A stretch of 64,000 nt of DNA, taken from positions 99,650 to 163,649 of the forward strand of contig UQDG01000003.1 in NCBI GenBank assembly GCA_900539695.1, given 5' to 3'. The translations under genes and the position numbers were made by a program. The notes under the pieces were generated by a model, which did not search any database, had not been told where the DNA came from, and saw only the letters and a list, made by a program, of their open reading frames with translations. Below are positions 42,812 through 52,890 of the stretch, piece by piece; positions within the stretch are counted from its first letter, which is position 1; every line of letters starts with the position of its first letter. The DNA comes from an uncultured Oscillospiraceae bacterium (GTDB lineage Bacteria; Bacillota; Clostridia; Oscillospirales; Ruminococcaceae).

Positions 42812-45800
42812 TTACATCAGGCTGAACAGGTCGACCTGGCTCGTCTCGGGCAGGCTGCCCAAAGCACCCACAGAGCGCAGCTTATCGAATACTGAGTTCG
42901 CCACGCCGCTGGCCTGCTGCAACTCCTCAACCGAGATGTACTGCTGGCCGTGGATGGTGGCCTCTTCCAGCGCAACGGCAGCGGCATCACCCAGGCCGCG
43001 CAGTGCGGTGAAAGGCAGACGGACCTTGCCATCCTCGACCACGTACTTGCTGGCGTAGCTCTTGCCCAGTTCGATGGGCAGGAACTGGCAGCCGCGCTGC
43101 AGCATCTCGTTTTCCAGCTGCAGGCTGACCAGAGCGTCATCGTCCTTGGCAGTACGCTCTTCCTTGGGAATCTTCTCGTTGTCCTTCAAGTGCTGCTTGG
43201 CTACGCGCACACCGCCGACGGCGGCCTCGTAGTCAATATCGGCGCCGCGGACTGTGAAGTAGACCGCGTAGAAGATGGCCGGGTGGTAGACCTTGAACCA
43301 CATCAGGCGGATGGCCGCCATCAGGTAGGCCACCGCGTGGGCCTTGGGGAACATATATTTGATCTTGCGGCAGGATTCGATGTACCAATCGGGCACATCG
43401 TGTTCCTTCATGGCTTCCTCCCAGCCGGGCTTGAAGCCACCCTTGGCGACCTTGCCTTTACGCACGGCCTCCATGATGTCGAAGGCCATCTTCGGTTCCA
43501 GGCCTTTGCGCAGCAGGTACAGCATGATACTGTCACGGCAGCCGATGACTTCGGCAATCGTGCAGGTACCGGAACGGATGAGTTCGTCGGCGTTGCCGGT
43601 CCAGACGTCGGTGCCGTGGGACAGGCCGGAGATCTGGATCAGCTCAGAAAAGTTTTTGGGCTGGGCATCCAGCAGCATCTGGCGCACGAAGTTGGTGCCC
43701 ATTTCGGGGATGCCGAAGGTGCCGGTCTTGGAGCCGATCTGTTCCTCGGTCACGCCGAGGGCCTCAGGGCTGGTGAGCAGGCTGTAGACCTTGGGGTCGT
43801 TCATCGGCACCGAGTCGATGGGGATGCCGGAGTATTCCTCGAAGAACTTGTAGAAGGTAGGCACATCGTGGCCCAGCTCGTCCAGCTTGAGCAGCGTATC
43901 GTGCAGGTACTTAAATTCAAAGTGGGTGGTCAGCAGACCGCCTTTGACGTCGTCGGCGGGGTGTTGGATGGCGCAGAAATCGTAGATGTCGAAGGTATCC
44001 GGCACGACGACCATGCCGCCGGGGTGCTGGCCGGTGGTGCGCTTGACGCCGGTGCAGCCGATGACCAGGCGATTTTCCTCGGCACGGTTGACGGTCTTGC
44101 TGCGCTCTTCGAGATACTTTTTGACGTAACCGAAAGCAGTCTTGTCCTGCAGACCGGATACCGTGCCGGCCTTAAAGACGTTTTCCTTTCCAAACAATTC
44201 CTCGGTATAACGATGAACGTGGGATTGGTACATGCCGGAAAAGTTCAGGTCGATATCAGGCTCTTTGTCGCCATAGAAGCCCAGGAACGTCTCGAAGGGA
44301 ATGTCATGGCCGTCGACGAGCATCGGCTTGCCGCAGACCGGGCAATCCTTATCGGGCAGGTCGAAGCCGTCGAAGTGGATGCCGTCGTCGATCCACTCAC
44401 TGTGCTTGCAGTTAGGGCACAGATAGTGCGGCGGCATCGAGTTGACCTCGGAAATGCCGGAAAAGTGCGCTACGGCGGAAGATCCAACGGAACCACGGCT
44501 GCCGACCTGGTAACCGCCCGCGTTGGAGTAGGCCACCAGACGCACGGCGATGACGTACAAAACGGCGTAGCCGTGGCCGCAGATGGAGTCCAGCTCCTTC
44601 TTCAGGCGCTTTTGCAGCACATCGGGTACGGGTGTGCCGTAGTCGCGGGCTGCGTGGCTCCAGGTGTCGGTACGCAGTTCTTCCTCGGCGCCGGGGATGC
44701 TGGGCGGGTAGGTGCCTTTGGGGATGGCGCGCAGGTTGTTATCGATGGTGGCGGCGATCTTGTTGGGGTTGGTCACCACGATCTCGTAGGCCTTATCCTC
44801 AGGCAGGTAGCTGAAATCGTCCAGCATGTCCGGGGTGGTGCGGTAGTACAGCGGGGCCTGGTTGTCGGCATCCTTGAAGCCGTTGCCCGCCTGCAGGACA
44901 GCGCGGTAGATCCAGTCCTCCGGCTCCTGGAAGTGGGAGTCGCCGGTGGCGACGACGGGCTTGTGCAGGTCCTCGCCCAGTTTGATGACAGTGCGGTTGA
45001 AGTCCTTGATCGTGTCGATGGACTCCACCTGGCCGTTGCGGACCATGAACTCGTTGTTGCCAAGCGGCTGGACTTCGAGATAGTCGTAATAGTCAGCAAT
45101 GCGCAGCAGCTGCTCGTAGGGCTGGCCGGCCACGATGGCGCGGTACAGCTCGCCAGCTTCGCAGGCGGGCGAAAGAAGCAGGCCCTCGCGGTATTTGTTC
45201 AACAAACTGCGGGGCACGCGCGGCTTTTTAAAAAAATACTGGGTGTGGGCCGCGCTGACGATGCGGTACAGGTTTTTCAGACCAACCTGGTTCTGCACGA
45301 GAATGATCAGGTGGTAGTACTTTTTCTTAAGCACCTCTTTGTTGCCGCCAAGGCCGGTGTTGATGGCCTCAACGGTGTGGATGTCCTTTTCTTCCAGATC
45401 AGACAGCATGACCTCGAAGATGCGGGCCAGCGCCATGGCGTCATCGACCGCGCGGTGGTGGTTGAAAGGCGGGATCTCCAGATGCTTGTTGATGGTGTCC
45501 AGCTTGTAGTTGCGCAGGCCCGGGAACAACGCCTGACCCATGGGCAGGGTGTCGATGTAGGTGTTTTCATCCCAGCTGACACCGGCCTTCTCCCCCGCTT
45601 TGCGGATGAAGAGCATATCAAAGCTGTGGGCATTGTGGGCAACGAGAATGTTATTGCCACAGAACTCCTTAAAGGCGCGAATAGCTTCTTCGGGGCTGGG
45701 AGCATCGGCGACCATGGCATCGTTGATGCCGGTCAGGTCCACCACCTTTTGCGGGATGGGCTTGCCGGGGTTGACGAAAGTGCAGAACTTCTTTTCCTCG

Positions 45801-47119
45801 TTGATCTTGCCGTTTTCGACATAGACGGCGCCGATCTCGGTCAGGCGCTCGACGTTGGAATCAAGGCCCGTGGTCTCGGTGTCAAACACGACGAAGGTGC
45901 CGGGCAGTTCCATCTGGGCATTGCCGTAGACGGCGGGGATCATGTCGTCCACGAAGTAAGCCTCACAGCCGTAGATCAGCTTGAAGTTGGGGTCGGTCTC
46001 GTGGATGGCATCGGTGGCCAGCATGGCTTCGGGGTAGCCCTGGCAGACGCCGTGGTCAGTGATGGCAATAGCACGGTGACCCATGCGGTGAGCCAGGCGC
46101 ACGATCTTGCCGGGATCATTGAAGGCGTCCATCGAACTAGACTTGGTGTGCAGGTGCAGCTCCACGCGCTTGTGGCCCTCGGGGGCGGTATCCTGGCGCT
46201 GCTGGCGCTCGACCTGCAGAACATCGTAAGGAAGCACGACATAGTCATGCTCGTACTTATCGTACATATAGTTGCCGCGCACGATGAGGGTCGTGCCGGG
46301 CTTGAGGTTCTCCCACTTGGACATGTCGGCGTCCTCGTCCCCCAGCACTTTGAGGTTGACGGAGCCGGAATAGTCGGTGATGGAAGTGAAATAAATTTTG
46401 CGGCGGCTGCCCTTGACCTCGGTAGCGAAAACATCGCCCCAGATGGTGACCTTGCCGCCGTCGCCCAGGTCATTGAGGCGGCGTGTCTCGGTAGGTTTGA
46501 AGTTTTTGCCGTAGAACAGCTTGACAGGCTTGTCCGTAAGGGCCAGGCCCTCGATTGTGAAGTCCGGCGGGGTCTCCTTGGCCTCAAACTTGACAACGGG
46601 GGTCTTTTCCTGCAAATATTGCTCCAGTTCCTCATCGGTGCGGGCCTTGCCGGTATCCGCCAGGCGGATGATGGGCAGGCTGCCGGTACGCTCCCGGATC
46701 AGCTCGGCCAGGACACGGGGCAGTTCGACGCTTTCGAGGATGGCGCGGCCTGCGTTGACGCGCACCGTGATGCCGTCGCTGCCGAAGGCGACAGGCTGGC
46801 TTTTATCAAGAAAACCGTTGACCGGCATGCCTTTTTCTTTCAGCTCCTCGATCATCAGGCGCACGGCTTCGGGCGTGATGTTGGGGTAGGCAAAGTAGTT
46901 TTGCAGATGCAGCTCGTACCCGGCGAACACCTCCTGCAGGGAAGCACAAAGACGCCCGCACAGCGCCTGATCCAAGGGTTCAGAGCTGCGCAGGCGGAGG
47001 ACCACCTGGCGGGTGGTGCGATGCAGCTCGACACAGTCTACAATGACGCTGCCGAAGGCATCGCAGAATTGTTGATCGGCCGTAAACTGCGGCCATACCT
47101 GGGTAACAAAGGGTTTCAA
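42812..47119 (-). CDS. polC: DNA polymerase III alpha subunit, PolC type
   Basis: 1435 residues, normal for PolC. TTG start at 47119 with CGAGGT upstream. N-terminal and OB regions (IWGDVFATEVKGSRRKIYFT, about 227-246), split PHP domain (RVELHLHTKSSSMDAFND), the inserted DEDDh exonuclease (FVVFDTETTGLDSN, NILVAHNAHSFDML, HHRAVDDA), then the C-family palm (with PDIDLNFSGMYQ) and helix-hairpin-helix region ending VDLFSLM. It is the main replicative polymerase of low-GC-type Firmicutes. Downstream of ispG in the classic pyrH...ispG-polC run, separated by a small hairpin. Confidence 0.97.
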   Translation of the reverse strand: MKPFVTQVWPQFTADQQFCDAFGSVIVDCVELHRTTRQVVLRLRSSEPLDQALCGRLCASLQEVFAGYELHLQNYFAYPNITPEAVRLMIEELKEKGMPVNGFLDKSQPVAFGSDGITVRVNAGRAILESVELPRVLAELIRERTGSLPIIRLADTGKARTDEELEQYLQEKTPVVKFEAKETPPDFTIEGLALTDKPVKLFYGKNFKPTETRRLNDLGDGGKVTIWGDVFATEVKGSRRKIYFTSITDYSGSVNLKVLGDEDADMSKWENLKPGTTLIVRGNYMYDKYEHDYVVLPYDVLQVERQQRQDTAPEGHKRVELHLHTKSSSMDAFNDPGKIVRLAHRMGHRAIAITDHGVCQGYPEAMLATDAIHETDPNFKLIYGCEAYFVDDMIPAVYGNAQMELPGTFVVFDTETTGLDSNVERLTEIGAVYVENGKINEEKKFCTFVNPGKPIPQKVVDLTGINDAMVADAPSPEEAIRAFKEFCGNNILVAHNAHSFDMLFIRKAGEKAGVSWDENTYIDTLPMGQALFPGLRNYKLDTINKHLEIPPFNHHRAVDDAMALARIFEVMLSDLEEKDIHTVEAINTGLGGNKEVLKKKYYHLIILVQNQVGLKNLYRIVSAAHTQYFFKKPRVPRSLLNKYREGLLLSPACEAGELYRAIVAGQPYEQLLRIADYYDYLEVQPLGNNEFMVRNGQVESIDTIKDFNRTVIKLGEDLHKPVVATGDSHFQEPEDWIYRAVLQAGNGFKDADNQAPLYYRTTPDMLDDFSYLPEDKAYEIVVTNPNKIAATIDNNLRAIPKGTYPPSIPGAEEELRTDTWSHAARDYGTPVPDVLQKRLKKELDSICGHGYAVLYVIAVRLVAYSNAGGYQVGSRGSVGSSAVAHFSGISEVNSMPPHYLCPNCKHSEWIDDGIHFDGFDLPDKDCPVCGKPMLVDGHDIPFETFLGFYGDKEPDIDLNFSGMYQSHVHRYTEELFGKENVFKAGTVSGLQDKTAFGYVKKYLEERSKTVNRAEENRLVIGCTGVKRTTGQHPGGMVVVPDTFDIYDFCAIQHPADDVKGGLLTTHFEFKYLHDTLLKLDELGHDVPTFYKFFEEYSGIPIDSVPMNDPKVYSLLTSPEALGVTEEQIGSKTGTFGIPEMGTNFVRQMLLDAQPKNFSELIQISGLSHGTDVWTGNADELIRSGTCTIAEVIGCRDSIMLYLLRKGLEPKMAFDIMEAVRKGKVAKGGFKPGWEEAMKEHDVPDWYIESCRKIKYMFPKAHAVAYLMAAIRLMWFKVYHPAIFYAVYFTVRGADIDYEAAVGGVRVAKQHLKDNEKIPKEERTAKDDDALVSLQLENEMLQRGCQFLPIELGKSYASKYVVEDGKVRLPFTALRGLGDAAAVALEEATIHGQQYISVEELQQASGVANSVFDKLRSVGALGSLPETSQVDLFSLM

Positions 47120-47142
47120 TCGTGTACCTCGTACTCTTTGAA

Positions 47143-47166
47143 GCCTCCCCCACAGAGGAGGCCAAG
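47143..47166 (-). repeat. Short GCCTCCTC-type hairpin repeat upstream of polC
   Basis: GCCTCCTCTGTGGGGGAGGC folds into a compact stem in the ispG-polC gap. A near relative (GCCTCCTCTGTGAGGAGGC) lies at 56901-56919. Two instances suggest a dispersed small repeat; the 47.1-kb copy lies within a transcribed region. Confidence 0.5.
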
Positions 47167-47173
47167 CATGTGG

Positions 47174-48226
47174 TTACATTTTATGGATCTCATCCAGCAG
47201 CTGGCCGACGATGTCGCCTTTCAGCATGCGGATTTTTTCGCCGCGGATGAAGAGCAGGGCTTCGTCCTTGCCGCCTGCAATGCCGATGTCGGCATCGGAG
47301 GCTTCGCCGGGGCCATTGACGACACAGCCCATGATGGCAATTTTCAGCGGCTTTTTGAAGCCTTCATCCCGCAGGCGCTTTTCGACCTCGTTGGCGATCT
47401 CGATCATCGGGTACTGGGTGCGGCCGCAGGTGGGGCAGCTGATGATCTCCGGTCCGGCCACGGCGTAGCCGACAGCGCGCAGAATATCGTAACCGGCGTA
47501 AACTTCGTTCTCCGGCTCGTCGGTCAGGCTGACGCGCAGGGTATCGCCCAGACCTTCCAGCAGCAGGCCGCCAATGCCCATGCCGGACTTGATGAGACCC
47601 ATACGGTTGCCGCCGGCCTCGGTGACGCCGACATGCAGCGGGTAATCGGTCTGGCTGGCCAGCAGGCGGTACGCGGCCATCATGCGAGGCACGTTGCTGG
47701 ACTTGATGGAGATGACGATGTTATGGAAGTCGTGCTTTTCCAGCAGGCGTACATGGTAGAGAGCGCTCTCGACCATGGCCTCGGGCACGGGGGCACCATA
47801 CTTGGCCAGGATGTGCTTTTCGAGGCTGCCGCCATTGACGCCGATACGGATGGGCACGCCCTTCTGGTTGCAGGCATCGGCCACAGCCTTGACGCGGTCG
47901 TCGTCGCCGATGTTGCCGGGGTTGATGCGAATTTTATCGGCACCGGCATCCAGCGCGGCCAGCGCGGCGCGGTAGTCAAAATGGATGTCGGCCACGACGG
48001 GGATGTCGACGGCCTCTTTAATGGCGGCCACCACGGCGGCGTCCGACGGACTGGGCACTGTGACGCGGACGATCTGGCAGCCAGCAGCGGCTACGCGCTT
48101 GGCCTGGGCCACGTTGCCCGCAATATCCTTGACAGGGACGTTCAGCATCGTCTGTACGGCGATGGGGTTGGTACCGCCAATTTTAATATTGCCGATTTTG
48201 ACTTCTCTTTTCAGTTGACGTGTCAT
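47174..48226 (-). CDS. ispG: 4-hydroxy-3-methylbut-2-enyl diphosphate synthase
   Basis: 350 residues, short (two-domain) bacterial form. N-terminal MTRQLKREVKIGNIKIGGTNPIAVQTM, TIM-barrel middle (VVADIHFDYRAALAALDAGADKIRINPGN) and C-terminal iron-sulfur domain with CPTCGRTQ and GCVVNGPGEASDADIG. It carries out the sixth step of the MEP isoprenoid pathway using a 4Fe-4S cluster. With dxr and cdsA nearby, the cluster combines isoprenoid, lipid and membrane protease genes. Confidence 0.97.
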   Translation of the reverse strand: MTRQLKREVKIGNIKIGGTNPIAVQTMLNVPVKDIAGNVAQAKRVAAAGCQIVRVTVPSPSDAAVVAAIKEAVDIPVVADIHFDYRAALAALDAGADKIRINPGNIGDDDRVKAVADACNQKGVPIRIGVNGGSLEKHILAKYGAPVPEAMVESALYHVRLLEKHDFHNIVISIKSSNVPRMMAAYRLLASQTDYPLHVGVTEAGGNRMGLIKSGMGIGGLLLEGLGDTLRVSLTDEPENEVYAGYDILRAVGYAVAGPEIISCPTCGRTQYPMIEIANEVEKRLRDEGFKKPLKIAIMGCVVNGPGEASDADIGIAGGKDEALLFIRGEKIRMLKGDIVGQLLDEIHKM

Positions 48227-48238
48227 CTTTTTTTCTCC

Positions 48239-49348
48239 TTACAAGAATCGGGTGATGTCCTGCATGGTCACCAGCACCATCAGCCACAAAAGCAGCGCCA
48301 TACCGGCGGTGTTGACCACCATCTGCAATTTTTGCGGCGCGGCGCGGCCGAAAATAGCTTCAATGAGCAGGAAGATCAGTTTGCAGCCGTCCAGTGCCGG
48401 GATGGGCAGCAGGTTAAAGATGCCGATATTGATGGTGATGAGCGCGAGCAGCGAGAACACATCCTGCCAGCCGTACTGCATGGCCTGGCCAATGGTGGTG
48501 GCGGTGCCGATGGGACCGGAAAGCTCCTCGACCCCCACCTGCCCGGTGGCAAGCTGCCAGAAGCCGCCCAGGATGGCGGTGCTGTAATAGCGGAACAGCG
48601 TGCCCGTGCGCTGTAACACATGCCGCGGCGTTTTGGAGAGCGCTGCTACACGGAAATCAATAGCGATGGTGTTGCCGTCGGCATCGGTAGAAGGACCTAC
48701 CGTAACACCCGGCAGGTGCACGACCCGGCCATTCCGCAGGACGGTGAAATCGTGGGTTTGGGTGGTGCCGTCAAAACAGCCGGAAAGGTCACCGATGGTG
48801 CGGCAGACCTGGCCGTCCACTTTCAGGATGGTGTCCCCTTCCCGCAGGCCGTCGGCGCAGCTTTGGGCGTTGCCGGTAAACTGGGCCACGGTGGTGCTGC
48901 CCAGCTTACCGCTTGTAATAACCAGCACCAGCAACACCACAAAGCCCAGCACAAAGTTCATCATCGCACCGCTCAGCGTTACGATAAAACGCTGCCAAGC
49001 GGTGGCTTCCTCAAAGGGCTGGTCCTGCACAACGACCGGAAACAGGCTGCGCCTGCGCGGCTGCTTGGGGGCGGGCTGCGGCGCAGGCGCGGCGGTTTCC
49101 TCTGCGTCCGCGTCCTCGTTGTCCTCCGGCAGGGGGCTGAACAGGTTGTAGCCGCCCAGCGGGAACAGGCGCAGGGTATAGGTGGTACTTCCCCTTCTGC
49201 GCTGAAAAATTTTGGGGCCGAAACCGATGGAAAATTCCTCGACATGGATGCCGCAGTGGCGGGCGGCAAGAAAATGCCCCAGTTCATGTACCAAAATGAC
49301 CGCCCCAAACACGAGCAGTGATACCAGCCCGGTCAGCAATGCAGTCAT
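48239..49348 (-). CDS. rseP: Site-2 protease RseP (RasP)
   Basis: 369 residues. Zinc motif HELGH at 21-25, an LDG-type C-terminal motif (PIPALDGCKLIFLL) with the third ligand Asp, a PDZ domain (about 165-250: GNAQSCADGLREGDTILKVDG) and four membrane segments. A low-complexity Pro/Ala insert (NEDADAEETAAPAPQPAPKQ) lies after the first helix. It cleaves membrane-embedded substrates such as anti-sigma factors. Start ATG 49348 with GAGGTG; a GTG two codons upstream is possible. Confidence 0.95.
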   Translation of the reverse strand: MTALLTGLVSLLVFGAVILVHELGHFLAARHCGIHVEEFSIGFGPKIFQRRRGSTTYTLRLFPLGGYNLFSPLPEDNEDADAEETAAPAPQPAPKQPRRRSLFPVVVQDQPFEEATAWQRFIVTLSGAMMNFVLGFVVLLVLVITSGKLGSTTVAQFTGNAQSCADGLREGDTILKVDGQVCRTIGDLSGCFDGTTQTHDFTVLRNGRVVHLPGVTVGPSTDADGNTIAIDFRVAALSKTPRHVLQRTGTLFRYYSTAILGGFWQLATGQVGVEELSGPIGTATTIGQAMQYGWQDVFSLLALITINIGIFNLLPIPALDGCKLIFLLIEAIFGRAAPQKLQMVVNTAGMALLLWLMVLVTMQDITRFL

Positions 49349-49363
49349 AGACACCTCACAAAA

Positions 49364-50515
49364 TCAAATGTGCGCTTCCACATAGGCACGCGCCATACGG
49401 TCACATTCATAAACGTCAGACAAAGTATAGTCGCCGCCGAAGCTGTCGCTGTCAACGATGCCCTCAACCAGACGGCCGATGTCCAAAAAGCCGATTTCAT
49501 CCCGCAGGAAGTGGGCCACGGCGGCCTCGTTGGCACCGTTGGCGGCGCAGGGGGCCAAGCCGCCCTTGCGGATGGCCTTTTTGCAGGCGGCCAGGCAGCG
49601 GAAGGTCTCATCGTCCGCCTGGGCGATGCTGAGCTTGGTCAGCGCGGTGAAGTCCAGCTCCGGCACGGGGCTGGGCAGGCGGTCAGGCCAGGTCAGCGCG
49701 TACTGGATGGGGATACGCATATCCGGCACGCCCAGCTGGGCAATGATGGAATGGTCGGCAAACTGCACGGCCGAATGGATGATGCTCTCCCGCTGGACAA
49801 CGATCTGAATTTTATCTTCGGGCAGGCCGAACAGCCAGGCGGCTTCGATCAGCTCCAGGCCCTTGTTCATCAGGGTGGCGGAGTCGATGGTGATCTTGGC
49901 ACCCATGTTCCAGTTGGGATGCTTGAGGGCATCGGACTTGGTCTTGGTGCGCAGCTCCTCGGTCTTCATGCCGAAGAAGGGGCCGCCGGAGGCCGTGAGC
50001 AGAATCTTCTCCAGCGTTTTGGCGCTGGGGGCGTCCTGCAGGCACTGGAATATGGCGCTGTGTTCGCTGTCCACAGGCAGCAGTTTGACGCCGTATTTTT
50101 TGACGGCATCGGTGACCAGGTGGCCGCCGGTAACAAGGCTCTCTTTATTGGCGAGGGCCAGGTCGTGGCCGCTCTCAATGGCAGCCAGCGAGGCAGGCAG
50201 ACCCGCGATGCCGACGACAGCGTTCAGCACCACGTCGGGGCCGTCCATGGCGGCCAGCTCGCGCAGACCCTCGGCACCCTGCAGCAGCTTGGGGGCATCG
50301 GCCTGACCGGCCAGCGCGGCAGAAAGCTTTGCATAAGCATCGGGGTTTACCACGGCTACGTATTTGGGGTGGAACTCGTTGATCTGCTCCAGCAGTTTAT
50401 CCACGCTGGAATTGGCGGCCAGACCAAACACGGAATAGCCGTGCATGCGGGCTACGTCCAGGCTCTGGGTGCCGATAGAGCCGGTAGAACCCAGCAGCGT
50501 AATAGTTTTATTCAT
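49364..50515 (-). CDS. dxr: 1-deoxy-D-xylulose 5-phosphate reductoisomerase
   Basis: 383 residues. NADPH site TLLGSTGSIGTQSLDVA, catalytic VDSEHSAIFQCL, ILTASGGPFFG and HPNWNMGAKITIDSATLMNKGLE, and a C-terminal helical domain. Second enzyme of the MEP pathway (DXP to MEP) and target of fosmidomycin. Start at 50515 follows AAAGGA. Between cdsA and rseP as usual. Confidence 0.97.
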   Translation of the reverse strand: MNKTITLLGSTGSIGTQSLDVARMHGYSVFGLAANSSVDKLLEQINEFHPKYVAVVNPDAYAKLSAALAGQADAPKLLQGAEGLRELAAMDGPDVVLNAVVGIAGLPASLAAIESGHDLALANKESLVTGGHLVTDAVKKYGVKLLPVDSEHSAIFQCLQDAPSAKTLEKILLTASGGPFFGMKTEELRTKTKSDALKHPNWNMGAKITIDSATLMNKGLELIEAAWLFGLPEDKIQIVVQRESIIHSAVQFADHSIIAQLGVPDMRIPIQYALTWPDRLPSPVPELDFTALTKLSIAQADDETFRCLAACKKAIRKGGLAPCAANGANEAAVAHFLRDEIGFLDIGRLVEGIVDSDSFGGDYTLSDVYECDRMARAYVEAHI

Positions 50516-50531
50516 GTTGACACGTCCTTTT

Positions 50532-51392
50532 TTACAGAACATAGAAGAAATAGCGCACTGCGATGGAAACGAACGGGGCAATGAACATCACACTATCAAA
50601 GCGGTCCAGGATGCCGCCGTGCCCCGGAAAGATGGTGCCGTAATCCTTGATGCCGACTTGACGCTTGACCGACGAGGCGAACAGATCGCCCAGGATGCCC
50701 AGCACCGAGGCGATAGCGCCCATGACCACCAGGATGGCATAGTGGCGGGGCTGCACCTGAATGGTGATGACGTTGTGGCTGGCCGACAGGAACGAGTAGA
50801 CCAGCGTGAGCACCACGCCCACCAGCACGCTGCCAAAGATGCCGCCGATGGCACCCTCCACCGTTTTGTGGGGACTGACGATGGGGGCCAGCTTGTGCTT
50901 GCCGAAGGCCCGGCCTGCAAAGTAAGCAGCCGTGTCACCGCCCCAGGCGAAGCAGAGAATCAGCAGGATAAAGTAGATGGCATCATAGCGATACTGCGCA
51001 AAGGGCAGGCAGCGCTTGAGGTGGATCAGCGAGTAGAAGCAGAACACGATGACCCCGGAGAAGTACACATAGCCCGAAAGTTTGCCGAAATCCAACGTCT
51101 GCACGTGGGCAATCTGGCACACATTGAGGAACAGCACCAGCAAAAAGCAGAACGGCAGGATCAGGGCACGGACAGACTGGCTGCTGGTAAGCATGACCAG
51201 CAGCGTAAACGGCACAGCCGCGGCGTACAGATACCATTGCTTTTTGCCAAAGCCCATAGCGCTGAACACCTCGTGGATGGCCAGCAGGCAGATGGCGCTG
51301 AGGACAAAATCAAAAACAATGGTATCAAAAAATGCCAGCACAACGGCCAAAACAGCCAGGCCAACAACAGCGGTGATAACGCGGGTCTTCAT
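50532..51392 (-). CDS. cdsA: Phosphatidate cytidylyltransferase
   Basis: 286 residues with about eight membrane helices. The C-terminal signature SVKRQVGIKDYGTIFPGHGGILDRFDSV is diagnostic. It makes CDP-diacylglycerol, the branch point of phospholipid synthesis. Located after frr with a 98-base gap where many Firmicutes carry uppS; no uppS frame is present there. Confidence 0.96.
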   Translation of the reverse strand: MKTRVITAVVGLAVLAVVLAFFDTIVFDFVLSAICLLAIHEVFSAMGFGKKQWYLYAAAVPFTLLVMLTSSQSVRALILPFCFLLVLFLNVCQIAHVQTLDFGKLSGYVYFSGVIVFCFYSLIHLKRCLPFAQYRYDAIYFILLILCFAWGGDTAAYFAGRAFGKHKLAPIVSPHKTVEGAIGGIFGSVLVGVVLTLVYSFLSASHNVITIQVQPRHYAILVVMGAIASVLGILGDLFASSVKRQVGIKDYGTIFPGHGGILDRFDSVMFIAPFVSIAVRYFFYVL

Positions 51393-51490
51393 ACGGTGTT
51401 CCCTTTCACGGATAGATTTAATAACAGCCTATGCGGGCATACCATCAGGCATACCCGCACAGGCATGGTTGGAGGGCTGATGTGTGAGGA

Positions 51491-52045
51491 TCAGACTTCC
51501 ATGATTTCTTTGTTTTTGGCGGCGCAGGTCTCGTCGATCTGTTTGACGTACTTGTCGGTCAGCTTTTGGGTCTCTTCTTCCAGCTTCTTCTGGTCGTCCT
51601 CGGTCAGCTCACCGGCCTTCTTCATGGCCTTGAACTTATCCATGGCGTCGCGGCGGACGTTACGGACGGCGACCTTGGCCTCCTCGCCCTGCTTCTGGAC
51701 CTCCTTGGTCAGCTGCTTGCGGCGCTCCTCGGTGGGTGCGGGAAAGACCAGGCGGATGACCTGGCCGTCATCAATGGGGTTAATGCCGATGTCGCTGGTC
51801 TGGAGGGCCTTGGAGATGGGCTTGAGCATCTGACGGTCCCAGGGAGTGATGGTCAGGATGCGGGCCTCGGCCACAGCCACAGCGGCGATCTGGTTGATGG
51901 GCGTGGGGCTGCCGTAGTAGTCCACGGCGACCTTGTCCAGGATGGCGGGGTTGGCGCGGCCGGCGCGGATGGCGGCCAGCTCGTGGACCAGGTGGTTGAC
52001 GCTGGCACTCATTTTTTCTTCATAGGGTTTGGTAGTACTGCTCAT
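51491..52045 (-). CDS. frr: Ribosome recycling factor
   Basis: 184 residues, full length. VNHLVHELAAIRAGRANPAILD, VDYYGSPTPINQIAAV, the ITPWD motif and GINPIDDGQVIRLVFP, EERRKQLTKEV and VRNVRRDAMDK are RRF signatures. It splits post-termination ribosomes with EF-G. AAGGAGAATT precedes the ATG; pyrH is 75 bases upstream. Confidence 0.98.
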   Translation of the reverse strand: MSSTTKPYEEKMSASVNHLVHELAAIRAGRANPAILDKVAVDYYGSPTPINQIAAVAVAEARILTITPWDRQMLKPISKALQTSDIGINPIDDGQVIRLVFPAPTEERRKQLTKEVQKQGEEAKVAVRNVRRDAMDKFKAMKKAGELTEDDQKKLEEETQKLTDKYVKQIDETCAAKNKEIMEV

Positions 52046-52120
52046 AGGTAATTCTCCTTATTCCTGTATTAGTATAGGGGGATATTATGAATTTTTCTGC
52101 TTACAAAGTAATGATCTGCC

Positions 52121-52828
52121 TTACTCTTTTACCAGGGTGCCCACGACCTCGCCCTGCAGGGCCTTGGCGATGTTGGCGGGCTTGCCCAGGTCGAACACCA
52201 GGATAGGCAGGCCGTTGTCGCGGCATAGGGTGGCGGCGGTGGAGTCCATGACGGCCAGACGCTCATCCAGCACGCGGGTGAAGGTCAGCGTGTCGTAGCG
52301 CACAGCGTCGGCGTACTTATGGGGATCCTTGTCATAGACACCGTCCACCATAGTGGCCTTGAACATAGCGTCTGCACCGATCTCCAACGCGCGCAGGGCG
52401 CTGGCGGTATCGGTGGAGAAAATGGGGTTGCCGGTGCCGCCGCCGAAGACGACGATCTTACCGGATTCCAGCGCGGCGATGGCCTTGTCGCTGGTGAACA
52501 CCTCGGCCACCTGGGGCATGAAGGAACTGGTCATGACCACGGCGGGCACACCCTGCTGGCGCAGGGCATCCTTGACGGCCAGCGCGTTCATCACGGTAGC
52601 CAGCATGCCGATCTTATCAGCGTCCATGCGGTCCATCTTACCGCTGGAACGGCCGCGCCAGAAGTTGCCGCCGCCGACCACGATGCCGATCTGGGCGCTC
52701 AGGTCGTGGGCGGCCTTGATGCCGGCGCAGATGGAAGCGATGGTCTCCTCATCAAAGCCGGTGCCCTTGGGACCGGAGAGCGCCTCGCCGCTGACTTTCA
52801 GCAGGATACGTTTATACTGAATTGCCAT
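52121..52828 (-). CDS. pyrH: UMP kinase
   Basis: 235 residues. RILLKVSGEALSG, IGIVVGGGNFWRGR, MDRMDADKIGMLATVMNALA and the C-terminal GLPILVFDLGKPANIAKAL are UMP kinase motifs of the amino-acid kinase fold. It phosphorylates UMP to UDP and is essential. Start at 52828 with GAGGTG; a TGT-rich leader upstream. First gene of the pyrH-frr-cdsA-dxr-rseP-ispG-polC run. Confidence 0.97.
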   Translation of the reverse strand: MAIQYKRILLKVSGEALSGPKGTGFDEETIASICAGIKAAHDLSAQIGIVVGGGNFWRGRSSGKMDRMDADKIGMLATVMNALAVKDALRQQGVPAVVMTSSFMPQVAEVFTSDKAIAALESGKIVVFGGGTGNPIFSTDTASALRALEIGADAMFKATMVDGVYDKDPHKYADAVRYDTLTFTRVLDERLAVMDSTAATLCRDNGLPILVFDLGKPANIAKALQGEVVGTLVKE

Positions 52829-52890
52829 AATACACACCTCTTGCGTTTACCGCACACAGGCACAGTAAACCATTGTTTTATTTGGGTACT

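Noticed and set aside
42950..48616. A very long open frame (1888 codons) on the plus strand opposite polC and ispG
   Set aside because: It is antisense to well-supported genes, has no ribosome site or family match, and arises from the GC-rich codon use of the minus-strand genes.
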